DNA of 64,000 bases from Nakamurella leprariae (GTDB lineage Bacteria > Actinomycetota > Actinomycetes > Mycobacteriales > Nakamurellaceae): the NCBI RefSeq assembly GCF_016918035.1, contig NZ_JAERWK010000008.1, positions 248,001 to 312,000 of the forward strand. The letters run 5' to 3'. Below are positions 35,976 through 43,925 of the stretch, one piece after another. A program made the translations under genes and the position numbers. The notes beneath the pieces are model-generated. The model saw nothing but the letters and a program-made list of their open reading frames with translations. It was not told where the DNA came from and did no database searches. Position 1 is the stretch's first letter. Every line of letters begins with the position of its first letter.

Positions 35976-38468
35976 TCAGCGCAGCAGGTCGGCGGCCTGC
36001 AGCTCGTCGACCTGCTCGGCCGAGTACCCCAGGAACTCGGTGAGGACCAGCCGGTTGTCCTGCCCGAACACGGGCGCGCCCCGGTCGACCCGGGCCGGGC
36101 AGTCGCTGAGCAGGTACCGGGGACCCTCGACCACGGTGCTGCCGTGCCGGACGTGCGGCACCGTGATCAGGTGCCCGCGGTGCTCGATCTGCGGATCGGT
36201 GCAGACCGCGACGGTGTCGGCCGAGCGGTGGGCCGGCACCCCGGCGGCCTGCAACTCGGCCTCAGCCTCGCCGTCGCTCCGCAACGCGGCCCAGTCGGCC
36301 ACCGCCGCCTCCAGTTCGGTGGACCGGGCCAGTCGGCCGACCGGGGTCCGCAGCTCCGGGTCCGCGGCCAGGTCGGCGCGCCCCAGCACGGCCACCAGCG
36401 CCTGCCACTGCTCGTCGGTGGTGACGGCCACGGCCACGAACCGGCCGGCGCCGGTGCGCGGATCGGGCCGGCACGGGAACACCCCGTGCGGGGCGAACTC
36501 CCGATCGGCGTTGCCCAGCCGTTCCAGCACCGTCCCGTTCGCCAGGTTGTCGGCCAGCTCGGGCGCCTGCAGCCACACCCCCGCCTCGACCTGCGCGACA
36601 TCGATGTGCAGGCCGAGCCCGGTGCGTCGGCGCCGGTCGATGGCCGCGAGCAGGGTGGCGATGGAGAATCGCGGCCCCACGTAGTCGGTGTACGGGCCGA
36701 ACGGGCCGATGGGTGAACCGTCCGGCCAGCCGACGATCGCCTGGAACCCGGACAGCGCGGCGCCGATGTTGCCGTACCCGGCCAGGCCGGACAGCGGCCC
36801 GGTCTGCCCGTTGATCGAGGTGCTGAGCATGATCAGGTCGGGTCGGTCGGGGGCCAGCGATGCGTAGTCCATCCCCCATCGCTGCATCAGGCCGGGCGAG
36901 TACGACTCGATGACCACGTCGGCCCAGGCGATCAGGTCCCGGGCGATCGACCGGCCGCGTTCGGCGCGGAGGTCGATGGTCATCCCGTACTTGCCGGTGT
37001 TCCACTCGCTGTAGAGCGCCGAGTTCTCCGGGTGGACGACGCCGTTCTGGAACGGCGGCATGAACCGCGCGGTCTCGATGTGGGTGGAGGACTCGACCCG
37101 GATCACGGTGGCGCCGAAGTCGGTCAGGGCGCGCCCGATGACCGGACCGGCCACCACCCAGCTCAGGTCCAGCACCTTGAGCCCGTCCAGCGGGCGGCCC
37201 GGTGCGCGCTCGGTCACCTGCACGGCCGGCACCGGTCCCGACTCCCGGTGGTCGAGCCACTCGGCGAGCACCTCGTCGGCGTGCTCGCCCAGCAGCGGCG
37301 CCGGCCGCCGCAGCGACCAGGCGTCCGGTTCGGAGACCTGCGCGAACGGCCCGGGCACGGTGACGGCGCGGTCACCCTCGCCGACGGTGCGGAAGTAGTT
37401 GCGGGCGGCCAACTGTGGGCTGGTGGCCACGTCGGTGGTGGTGGCGATGGGGACGCACAGCAGCTTGTACTGCAGCGCTGCCTGCAGCACCTCGGCCTTG
37501 GTCTTCGTGGCGAGGAAGTCGCCGATGAGCCCACGCAGTTCCTCGCCGTCGTCCTCGGTGAACTCCCCGGACTCCATCCGCTCGGGCAGCGCGACGAAGT
37601 CCACGTCGGCGAACCGGTCCAGCGGCGCTCCCTCGGTCTTCATCCAGTCCAGGAAGTTGTTGGTGAACCGTCCGGACGCCGGGCCGATGCTGAGGTGGAA
37701 CTCGATGAGACCATCCCGGCAGGGCCACTTCTTGAGCGCCGGATCGGTGCCGCTGCCGCTCCCCGACTGGTCCACCCGCTTGGGGCCGAGCGAGAGTCCC
37801 TTGGCGCTGGCCGTGCCCACGTCGCCGACGGCGTGGCCGAGCACCCGGCCGAGGGTCGCGGCCCCCAGCGACGCCTGCACCGACACGTCGACATGCTGCC
37901 CACGGCCCGTGATGTCGCGCTGCAGCAGGGCGAACAGCGCGCCCCCGGCGGCATCCAGCCCGCCGTGCAGGTACGCCTGCGGAATGGAGATGCGCAACGG
38001 CGGGCGGCTGCCGTCCCGGTGTTCGTGCAGCGGCCCGCCGGCCGCCCACAGCGTCAGGTCCGAGTGGACCCAGTCCGCCTTGGGACCGGTGGTCCCGAAC
38101 CCGGTCAGGCTCACCACCACGAGTCGGCAATTGGCCGCCAGCAACGACTCCGGTGTCAGACCGCGGCGCGCCGTCACCGCCGGGCCGTCGGTGGTGATCA
38201 GGACGTCGGCCACCGTCGCGAGCCGGCGCACCAGGTCCTGACCGGCCGGGTCGTCCAGATCGGCGACGATCCCCCGCTTGTTGGCCGCGTAGGCGGCCCA
38301 GTAGTACGAACCGCCGCCGGGCCGGTGCGGCACCCGGCGCCGCGCGGAACTCCCGGCCGGCGGCTCGACCTGCACCACGTCGGCGCCGAGGTCGGCCAGC
38401 ACCCGTCCGGCGACCAGTCCCCGCTCGTCGGACAGGTCCAGCACCCGCAGCGGTGGCAGCAGCGCCAT
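35976..38468 (-). CDS. Tandem CaiB/BaiF-type CoA-transferase (two fused domains)
   Basis: Family III CoA-transferase of 830 residues made of two CaiB/BaiF domains in one chain. The first (residues 1 to about 390) has LRVLDLSDERGLVAGRVLAD, GLDAAGGALFALLQRDITGR with the candidate catalytic Asp; the second (about 410-830) has LKVLDLSWVVAGPVIGRALT, YTDYVGPRFSIATLLAAIDR with another Asp. Most family members are about 400 residues and dimerise, so the fusion may act as a built-in dimer or be asymmetric. Substrates unknown (an acyl-CoA and a carboxylate). A palindromic operator lies upstream. ATG 38468 has GAGGGA eight bases before it. Confidence 0.92.
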   Translation of the reverse strand: MALLPPLRVLDLSDERGLVAGRVLADLGADVVQVEPPAGSSARRRVPHRPGGGSYYWAAYAANKRGIVADLDDPAGQDLVRRLATVADVLITTDGPAVTARRGLTPESLLAANCRLVVVSLTGFGTTGPKADWVHSDLTLWAAGGPLHEHRDGSRPPLRISIPQAYLHGGLDAAGGALFALLQRDITGRGQHVDVSVQASLGAATLGRVLGHAVGDVGTASAKGLSLGPKRVDQSGSGSGTDPALKKWPCRDGLIEFHLSIGPASGRFTNNFLDWMKTEGAPLDRFADVDFVALPERMESGEFTEDDGEELRGLIGDFLATKTKAEVLQAALQYKLLCVPIATTTDVATSPQLAARNYFRTVGEGDRAVTVPGPFAQVSEPDAWSLRRPAPLLGEHADEVLAEWLDHRESGPVPAVQVTERAPGRPLDGLKVLDLSWVVAGPVIGRALTDFGATVIRVESSTHIETARFMPPFQNGVVHPENSALYSEWNTGKYGMTIDLRAERGRSIARDLIAWADVVIESYSPGLMQRWGMDYASLAPDRPDLIMLSTSINGQTGPLSGLAGYGNIGAALSGFQAIVGWPDGSPIGPFGPYTDYVGPRFSIATLLAAIDRRRRTGLGLHIDVAQVEAGVWLQAPELADNLANGTVLERLGNADREFAPHGVFPCRPDPRTGAGRFVAVAVTTDEQWQALVAVLGRADLAADPELRTPVGRLARSTELEAAVADWAALRSDGEAEAELQAAGVPAHRSADTVAVCTDPQIEHRGHLITVPHVRHGSTVVEGPRYLLSDCPARVDRGAPVFGQDNRLVLTEFLGYSAEQVDELQAADLLR

Positions 38469-38522
38469 CGATCGACTCCCTCGTCGAAGCCGCCCGTCCC
38501 GCCGGTCGCCCTCGACCACGGT

Positions 38523-38547
38523 GTTTCGGACGATCAGTGTCCGAAAC
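38523..38547. promoter_or_regulatory. Palindromic operator GTTTCGGAC-N7-GTCCGAAAC
   Basis: Two perfect nine-base arms separated by GATCAGT, 55 bases upstream of the CoA-transferase start and between it and the RNB gene stop. The geometry suits a TetR-family repressor dimer. No TetR gene is in the window. Confidence 0.75.
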
Positions 38548-38591
38548 GGTAGCGGGCGCCACCGGGTCGCCGCAATCGCGGCGCGCCCGGG

Positions 38592-40061
38592 TCAACCGGC
38601 CAGCGTGGCAGCGTCGTCGCGCGGCGTGCCGTCCGCCGGTTCCACCAGGAACTTGTGGGTGGCCGGATCGGCCGACACCAGCCGGACCGCCACGACCGTG
38701 CCCTCCACCAGACCGTCGGCCGAGCAGTTGGCCCGGACCGGTGGCTCGTGGAGCACCACCACCGCCCGGTCGCGTTCCGGCTCGACCTGCAGCACGGTGG
38801 CCGGGAACCGCTCGCCCTCACGTCCGTGCAGCAGGAACGCCGACACCGCACCCTGGTTGGCCTTGGCCAACGTCGAGGCCTTGCGGTCAGCCGCGGACAT
38901 GAGCGCGGGCAGCTCGGGCAGGGCGGTCCGGACCCAGTCGGGCACCGGTCGGCCCTCGTCCAGGGCCAGGCAGATCTCCGAGCCGAACCGGTCGGCCAGC
39001 CGGCGCAGCGGCGCGGTGACGTGGGCGTACGGCGCCCCGACCCCGCCGTGCTCGGACCGCTCGGGCGGGGCCCCGTCGAACGCGGTGTACCCGGCCCCGC
39101 GGAGCAGTCGGACGGCGTCCTCCAGGAACGCCGCGTCCCGGGGCAGCGAGCCGTCCAACCGGGCGACCACGTCGGCCGCGGTCTGGTCGGCGGGCCAGTG
39201 GATGCCCAGCGCCCCGGTGGCCCGGCGCAACACCTCGACCTGCTGCGCCGACGGCGCGGGCAGGGTGCGGAGCAGCCCGACCTCGCCGCGGATCATCATC
39301 GCCGCCGCGCAGGTCCCGGTGAGCAGGCTGATCTGGGCGTTGTACCGCTCCACCGGCAGGATCGAGCGCAGCTCGAGCGTCCAGTGCCCGTCCGGCGCCC
39401 GGACCACCTCGGCGTCCGGGAGGTCGAGGGTGAGGGCCTGGCGGCGACGGCCGGCGGCCTCCCGCAGTGAGCCGATCTCGGGCAGCAGCTCGATCGACGG
39501 GTGGGCCCGGCCGGCGTCGAGATCGGCCTGCACACCGGCGTAGTCGAGCTTGGCCCGGGACCGGACCAGAGCCCGGCGCACGCTCACCGCATCGGGCCCG
39601 GCCGGCTCCCCGCGCCGGTCCAGGTCGATGGTCCACAGCACGGCGGGGCGGCGCAGGTCCGGCAGCAGGCTGGCGGCCGCCTCGGACAGCTCGCGTGGGT
39701 GCAACGGCACCGATCCGTCCGGGCTGTACATGGTGGCGCCGCGCCGGCGGGCCTCGTGGTCCAGCGGGCTGTCCGGCGCGACGAAGGCGGCGACGTCGGC
39801 GATGGCGTACCAGACCCGGTACCCGTCGTCGGTCCGGGCCAGCGCGACCGCCTGGTCCAGGTCGAGGGAGTCGGGCGGATCGATGGTGACCAGCGGCAGG
39901 TCGGTGTGGTCGGGGTACTCGGGCGGCGGTTCGGCGGCGGCCCGGCGGGCCTGTTCGGTGACCTCGGGCGGGAACTCGGTCTCGATGCCGACCTCGGCCC
40001 GGATGGCGTCGAAGTCGACCCCGGGCGGCGGCGTCGCGACGGATCGGGCCGGAACCGGCAT
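38592..40061 (-). CDS. RNB-domain exoribonuclease (RNase II/R-like)
   Basis: Ribonuclease of 489 residues dominated by the RNB catalytic domain. The acidic catalytic cluster is in VTIDPPDSLDLDQAVAL, with the YAIADVAAFV and GTTM-like ATMYSPDGSVPLHPRELSEA motifs and APLRRLADRFGSEICLAL near the end of the domain. A short C-terminal beta region may be an S1-like or OB fold; N-terminal cold-shock domains are lacking, so it is a minimal form common in actinobacteria. ATG 40061 has AGGAGG seven bases upstream. Confidence 0.93.
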   Translation of the reverse strand: MPVPARSVATPPPGVDFDAIRAEVGIETEFPPEVTEQARRAAAEPPPEYPDHTDLPLVTIDPPDSLDLDQAVALARTDDGYRVWYAIADVAAFVAPDSPLDHEARRRGATMYSPDGSVPLHPRELSEAAASLLPDLRRPAVLWTIDLDRRGEPAGPDAVSVRRALVRSRAKLDYAGVQADLDAGRAHPSIELLPEIGSLREAAGRRRQALTLDLPDAEVVRAPDGHWTLELRSILPVERYNAQISLLTGTCAAAMMIRGEVGLLRTLPAPSAQQVEVLRRATGALGIHWPADQTAADVVARLDGSLPRDAAFLEDAVRLLRGAGYTAFDGAPPERSEHGGVGAPYAHVTAPLRRLADRFGSEICLALDEGRPVPDWVRTALPELPALMSAADRKASTLAKANQGAVSAFLLHGREGERFPATVLQVEPERDRAVVVLHEPPVRANCSADGLVEGTVVAVRLVSADPATHKFLVEPADGTPRDDAATLAG

Positions 40062-40159
40062 GCAGTTGCCTCCTGGACGGTCGGGCGACCGGTCGTTCGC
40101 CACGCGCCACGGCCGACCGATGGGGACGCCAACGGTACCCAGACGCTAGTCTGTCGAAC

Positions 40160-40531
40160 ATGCGTACGAACGCGCCGGGGCCGCTCGACACCGGTGGATC
40201 CGACCCGGCCGTGCCTCCCGCTGCTCCCGGATCACGGCCCCGGATCGAGCACGACCCGGGCGCCCCCGGGCCTGGTCCGTCCGACCCGGCCGGGCCCGAC
40301 CGCCGACACGTAACGGTGCAGGCCGGGGAGCTGGTCGAGCATTCGCCGACGGCCTGCCCGCAGGGTCACCCACTCGGACCGTCGGGCTGCCTGGTGGGCA
40401 CCCATCCGTGCCTGTGCGCCGGCCGGCCGCACCGCACCTGGCGCTGCCGGACCTGCGACGCGTGCTGGGTGTGGCCGGCGTGCGTGGAGCGACCGCAGTG
40501 GGCCGCCTGGCCCGGTCTGGACCTGCGCTGA
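40160..40531 (+). CDS. Small Cys-rich (zinc-ribbon-like) hypothetical protein
   Basis: 123 residues. A Pro/Gly/Asp-rich first half is followed by a Cys/His/Trp-rich half: CPQGHPLGPSGCLVGTHPCL, then RTWRCRTCDACWVWPACVE. Nine Cys and three His suggest one or two zinc ribbons. ATG 40160 lies seven bases after TAGTCT (40147-40152), a -10 hexamer, and lacks a Shine-Dalgarno, so the transcript is probably leaderless. Divergent from the RNB gene. Function unknown; nucleic-acid or protein binding is inference. Confidence 0.72.
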   Translation: MRTNAPGPLDTGGSDPAVPPAAPGSRPRIEHDPGAPGPGPSDPAGPDRRHVTVQAGELVEHSPTACPQGHPLGPSGCLVGTHPCLCAGRPHRTWRCRTCDACWVWPACVERPQWAAWPGLDLR

Positions 40532-40562
40532 GCAGGCCCAGACCGGGCCCGGGGTCGATCGC

Positions 40563-40931
40563 TCAGCGCTGGGCGTAGCCCAGCTCGGACGCCGTCTGGC
40601 GCGCCCCGTCGTCCATCGGGACGGCGACGACGGCCGTGCCGTAGGCGCACAGCTCGGTCCAGGTGTCGCCCATCTCGGAGGTGTCGAAGCGCATGCAGAT
40701 GATGGCGTTGCCACCGCGGGAACGGGCCGCCTCGAACATGCGGTTCATCACCTCGTTGCGGCTCTCGGTCAGCTGCTTGGTCATGCCCTGCAGCTCGCCG
40801 CCGAACATCGACTTGAACCCGGCGCCCATCTGCGAGAAGGCGTTCCGGGAGCGCACGGTGAGCCCGAAGACCTCGCCGCACACCCGCTGGATCTGCCACC
40901 CCGGGATCTCGTTCGTCGTCACACAGAGCAT
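40563..40931 (-). CDS. YbjQ family (UPF0145) protein
   Basis: 122 residues, matching the YbjQ/UPF0145 family once labelled heavy-metal-binding. The family pattern is present: VTTNEIPGWQIQRVCGEVFG, SRNAFSQMGAGFKSMFGGEL, SRNEVMNRMFEAARSRGGNA, IICMRFDTSEMGDTWTELCA. Members form pentamers; function unclear. Single gene on this strand, converging with the Cys-rich gene. Confidence 0.92.
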   Translation of the reverse strand: MLCVTTNEIPGWQIQRVCGEVFGLTVRSRNAFSQMGAGFKSMFGGELQGMTKQLTESRNEVMNRMFEAARSRGGNAIICMRFDTSEMGDTWTELCAYGTAVVAVPMDDGARQTASELGYAQR

Positions 40932-41350
40932 CGCGTTCCCCCTGACACCGACCGGCCCGACGGCCGGTTCCCAGGGGTCGCCGACCCCCGGCGACCCGCG
41001 CGGATCTTCCCATCCCGATCACGCCCCGGCTGGATGAACGAGCATCTCCGGACGGGTGATCGCGGGATGCCGGTCGTCGATCCGGTCAGCTGGGTGCGGT
41101 CACTTCAGGCCGTCACCACCCGGACGAGGCGGCCTCGGGCCTCGCGTTGACGTACGCGTACCGCTGGGCGCTGGAGTCGATGGCGTGCTCGCCGGGTTCC
41201 AGCGTGACGGTGGCGTCCTGCCGTTCCATCGGTCGACCTGGGACGGATCACCGTCGTCCAGCTGATGGTGGCCGGCGGTCTTTCGCTGGCCACCATGCCG
41301 GTGGTCGGCGAGCAGCTACCCCGACAGCCGCGCCGAGGCCAGCGCTGCGG
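40932..41350. other. Intergenic stretch with one possible micro-ORF
   Basis: About 420 bases with no long gene. The only coding-like piece is the 38-codon ORF at 41113-41229 on the minus strand, listed separately. GGTGGCCGGCGG and TGGCCACCATGCCGG repeats hint at weak secondary structure but no clear terminator. Nothing else seen. Confidence 0.5.
41113..41229 (-). CDS. Candidate 38-residue micro-protein
   Basis: ATG 41229 to TGA 41113, 38 codons. Almost every third base is G or C, stronger than the neighbouring frames. The peptide starts MERQDATVTLEPGEHAID and ends AASSGW. There is no good ribosome site and a stop lies just upstream in frame. It could be a genuine small protein or the tail of a decayed gene. 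No recognised family. Confidence 0.35.
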   Translation of the reverse strand: MERQDATVTLEPGEHAIDSSAQRYAYVNARPEAASSGW

Positions 41351-41674
41351 TCAGCGGCGCACCCTCGGCCAGCTCGTCCGCCACTGCAGGAAGTCCTTGA
41401 GCAGGGCGGACATCCGGTAGCCGTCCAGCTCGTCGGCGCCCTCACCAGGGTCGTCCAGGCCCTCCAGCACCCGCCGAGCCAGGTCCGCATCAGTCTGCTT
41501 GAGCGCCTGGGCCGGGACGACGGGCACGATCAGGTCCGCCAGCCAGGCGGCCGCGGCCGCCTGGTGATCGATGGACAGGATGTCCCACCACCGGGAGAGC
41601 AGCCGCTCGTCCCGCTCGCTGCCCTCGGTGTCGATCGAACGGTCGATCGGGTCGTCCGCCAGCTCCTGCGCCAT
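41351..41674 (-). CDS. Hypothetical acidic protein
   Basis: 107 residues, acidic N-terminus (MAQELADDPIDRSIDTEGSE) and a helical core rich in Trp and Leu (RWWDILSIDHQAAAAAWLAD, LLKDFLQWRTSWPRVRR). Codon third positions are strongly GC. No signal peptide or membrane segment. No recognised family. It stops next to the micro-ORF region and is divergent from rnpB, 124 bases away. Confidence 0.6.
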   Translation of the reverse strand: MAQELADDPIDRSIDTEGSERDERLLSRWWDILSIDHQAAAAAWLADLIVPVVPAQALKQTDADLARRVLEGLDDPGEGADELDGYRMSALLKDFLQWRTSWPRVRR

Positions 41675-41783
41675 GTGGCGAGCGTGCCAGACCGATCACC
41701 CGGATCCGGCCGCCGGGTGAGCAAGGCAACTCCGCGGCGTCGCCTCCCGGGACGGAATCGTCCGGACGTCCCCACAGCGCGAC

Positions 41784-42209
41784 TAGACTCCCCCACGGAC
41801 GAGTCGGTCGGGCGGCCGCGTCGACGCCGGATCCCCGGCGTCGCCGAGGAAAGTCCGGGCTCCACAGGGCAGGGTGGTTGCCAACAGCAACCCGGCGCGA
41901 GCCGCGGGACAGTGCCACAGAGAACAGACCGCCGGTGTGTGCTGCACGCCGGTGAGGGTGAAACGGTGGTGTAAGAGACCACCAGCGTCCCGGGTGACCG
42001 GGGCGGCTCGGTAAACCCCACCCGGAGCAAGGTCGAGAAACGGGGCGGATCGTGAGATCCGCGCCGTGCGCAGGCGTTCGAGGGCGGCCCGCCCGAGCCT
42101 GCGGGTGGACCGCTGGAGCGTGTCGGCGACGGCACGCCGAGATGGATGGTCGCCGACCGGGATCGCCGCGAGGCGCCCGGGAACAGAACCCGGCTTACGA
42201 CCGACTCGT
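41784..42209 (+). ncRNA. rnpB: RNase P RNA (bacterial class A) with its promoter
   Basis: Catalytic RNA of RNase P, which matures tRNA 5' ends. The RNA runs from about 41799 to 42209. Its 5' end ACGAGTCGGTCG pairs with CGACCGACTCGT at 42198-42209. The universal core is visible: GAGGAAAGTCCGGGCTCC (41847-41864), ACAGTGCCACAGAGAACAGA, GGGTGAAACGGTGG, AGACCACCAGC and the 3' ACAGAACCCGGCTTACG. TAGACT at 41784-41789 is a good -10 hexamer, about ten bases before the mature 5' end. Length of about 411 bases fits actinobacteria. Confidence 0.96.
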
Positions 42210-42248
42210 CCCCCGTCCGCCATTCGGCGCCTCTCTCAACCGGCCTCT

Positions 42249-42274
42249 TTCCACCGGCGTCTTCCACCGGCGTC
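42249..42274. repeat. 13-bp tandem repeat after rnpB
   Basis: TTCCACCGGCGTC occurs twice in tandem (42249-42261 and 42262-42274), with a third degenerate copy (TTTCCGCTGGCG). Pyrimidine-rich, 40 bases after the end of rnpB; possibly part of its termination region. Confidence 0.6.
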
Positions 42275-42346
42275 TTTCCGCTGGCGAACTACCGGCGTTC
42301 CCGGGGCCGCGGCAGCCCGCTGTTCACCGCCCGGTAGCGTGCGCCG

Positions 42347-43180
42347 ATGGATCTCTTCCGGACCGAGCTGCGCGACGACGGCGTCTTCGTAGCGGCCTAC
42401 GAGAACCCCCCGATGAACTACTTCACCGGCCAGGCGACGGCCGAGCTCGGCGAGCTCATCGCCCGCTGGCGGTATCCGGACGTGCGCGCGGTGGTGATCA
42501 CCGGCGCCCCGGAGGGCCAGTACATCACCCACTTCAGCGTGGAGGAGCTGGTCTCGCGGACCGACGACCTCGACGCGATGCGGGCGAACCACCCCGAGGG
42601 CTTCGCCCGCTGGAGCGGCCTGCTCCAGGCGATCACCTACCTCGACAAGCCGGTGGTCGCGGCGATCACCGGTGATGCCGGTGGTGGCGGCCTGGAGTTG
42701 TCGCTCAATTGCGACATCCGCATCATGCAGCGCGGCGATTTCCGGGTCGGATTCCCCGAGGCGGCACTGGGCATCCTGACCGGGACCGGTTCCCAGATGC
42801 TCACCAAGATCATCGGCCACGGCCGGGCCCTCGATTTCCTGCTGCGCAGCCGGTACGTCTCACCCGAGGGCGCGCTGGAACTCGGCATCGTGAACGAACT
42901 GGCCGACGACGCCAAGGCCCGCGGCATCGAGGTCGCCTCCGGCCTGGCCCGGCAGTCACCGGCGGCGCTCGCCGCGGCCAAGCGGTCGGTGGTCCGCGGC
43001 GGCAACCTGCCGATCGCCGAGGGCCTGCGCATCGAGGCCGAGGAATGGCTCAAGGCCGGCTTGCAGCCGCAGGCCATCGAGCTCATGCAGAGCTACGTGG
43101 ACACCCCGTACGACCAGCGCCGCGCGTGGGTCGAGGAGCACGGGGTGTGGCCGGAGCCGGGCATGGCCACCGGCAGCTGA
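42347..43180 (+). CDS. Enoyl-CoA hydratase/isomerase family protein
   Basis: Crotonase-fold enzyme of 277 residues. The oxyanion-hole segments are VVITGAPEGQYITHFSVEEL and the second is ITGDAGGGGLELSLNCDIRI, followed by FRVGFPEAALGILTGTGSQM. The Glu of PEAALG is in place of the hydratase Glu; a second catalytic Glu is not clear, so hydratase, isomerase or another crotonase reaction are all possible. ATG 42347 lies six bases after TAGCGT (42335-42340), a -10 hexamer, so the mRNA is probably leaderless. Confidence 0.9.
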   Translation: MDLFRTELRDDGVFVAAYENPPMNYFTGQATAELGELIARWRYPDVRAVVITGAPEGQYITHFSVEELVSRTDDLDAMRANHPEGFARWSGLLQAITYLDKPVVAAITGDAGGGGLELSLNCDIRIMQRGDFRVGFPEAALGILTGTGSQMLTKIIGHGRALDFLLRSRYVSPEGALELGIVNELADDAKARGIEVASGLARQSPAALAAAKRSVVRGGNLPIAEGLRIEAEEWLKAGLQPQAIELMQSYVDTPYDQRRAWVEEHGVWPEPGMATGS

Positions 43181-43230
43181 ACTGGTTCCGCGGCGGCGGC
43201 CGATCCGGTCGCCGCCGCGAGGTGCCGGGA

Positions 43231-43782
43231 TCAGGTCTCGCAGGCGACGCCGTCGCCGTCACGGTCCAGCTTGGACGAGTAGCCCGGATCACTCCGGTAC
43301 AGCGGCGCCGCGCCTGCCGCCTTGACCGCGTCGCAGTTCTTGTAGGAGACGCTGGCCGAGGCCGCCGGCGCAGGGGGCGCGGCCGGAGCCTGCGACGTCC
43401 GGGCCGGCGCCACCGCCGCCGCGATCGGAGTGGGGTCGGGCTCGGCCACGACCTCCGGCACGTCGACCACTGGCTCCGGCACGTCGACGACCGCCGCCGC
43501 GACGGCTTCCACCGTGACCGTCTCGGTCGTCACTGCCGTGGTGGTGACCGGCGCTGCTGTCGCGGTCGTGGTCACCGTCGTGGTGGTCGTGGTGGGCACC
43601 GTCACCGAGGTCACCACCGAGGTGGGCGCCACCGACGCCGCCGTGTCAGTCGACTGGCCGCCGCAGGCGGCGAGCGTCGCTCCGAACACCATCGCCGCCA
43701 CCGGCACGATCACCGCGCGCTGCGTCCACCACTTCGACCAGTTGCCCACCGTCGGACTCCCGTGCTTGCCACTGCTCGTCAC
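43231..43782 (-). CDS. Excalibur-domain lipoprotein
   Basis: Exported lipoprotein of 183 residues. Lipobox GATLAAC ends a signal sequence that starts unusually late (about 20 residues of leader first). A long Thr/Val-rich, low-complexity region (about 50-115) and an Ala/Pro linker lead to a C-terminal Excalibur domain: YKNCDAVKAAGAAPLYRSDP, then LDRDGDGVACE, whose DxDxDG loop should bind Ca2+. Two Cys in the domain form the typical disulfide. Probably sits at the cell surface. Confidence 0.92.
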   Translation of the reverse strand: MTSSGKHGSPTVGNWSKWWTQRAVIVPVAAMVFGATLAACGGQSTDTAASVAPTSVVTSVTVPTTTTTTVTTTATAAPVTTTAVTTETVTVEAVAAAVVDVPEPVVDVPEVVAEPDPTPIAAAVAPARTSQAPAAPPAPAASASVSYKNCDAVKAAGAAPLYRSDPGYSSKLDRDGDGVACET

Positions 43783-43925
43783 TGATCACGATCCTCTGTT
43801 TCGCACAGAATGTCGGAGCGAAACGATACCGGGCAATCCGGGCGCCACGGTCACTCGATCGGAGCCGGCGCGGGCCAAGAGCGGGTGAATCACCTCGGTC
43901 GTTCCGACGGCTCGAGGGCGCCCGC

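Noticed and set aside
41799-42209. Open frames crossing the rnpB locus on both strands
   Set aside because: The conserved RNase P RNA core and the closing end helix explain the sequence; the frames have no motifs.
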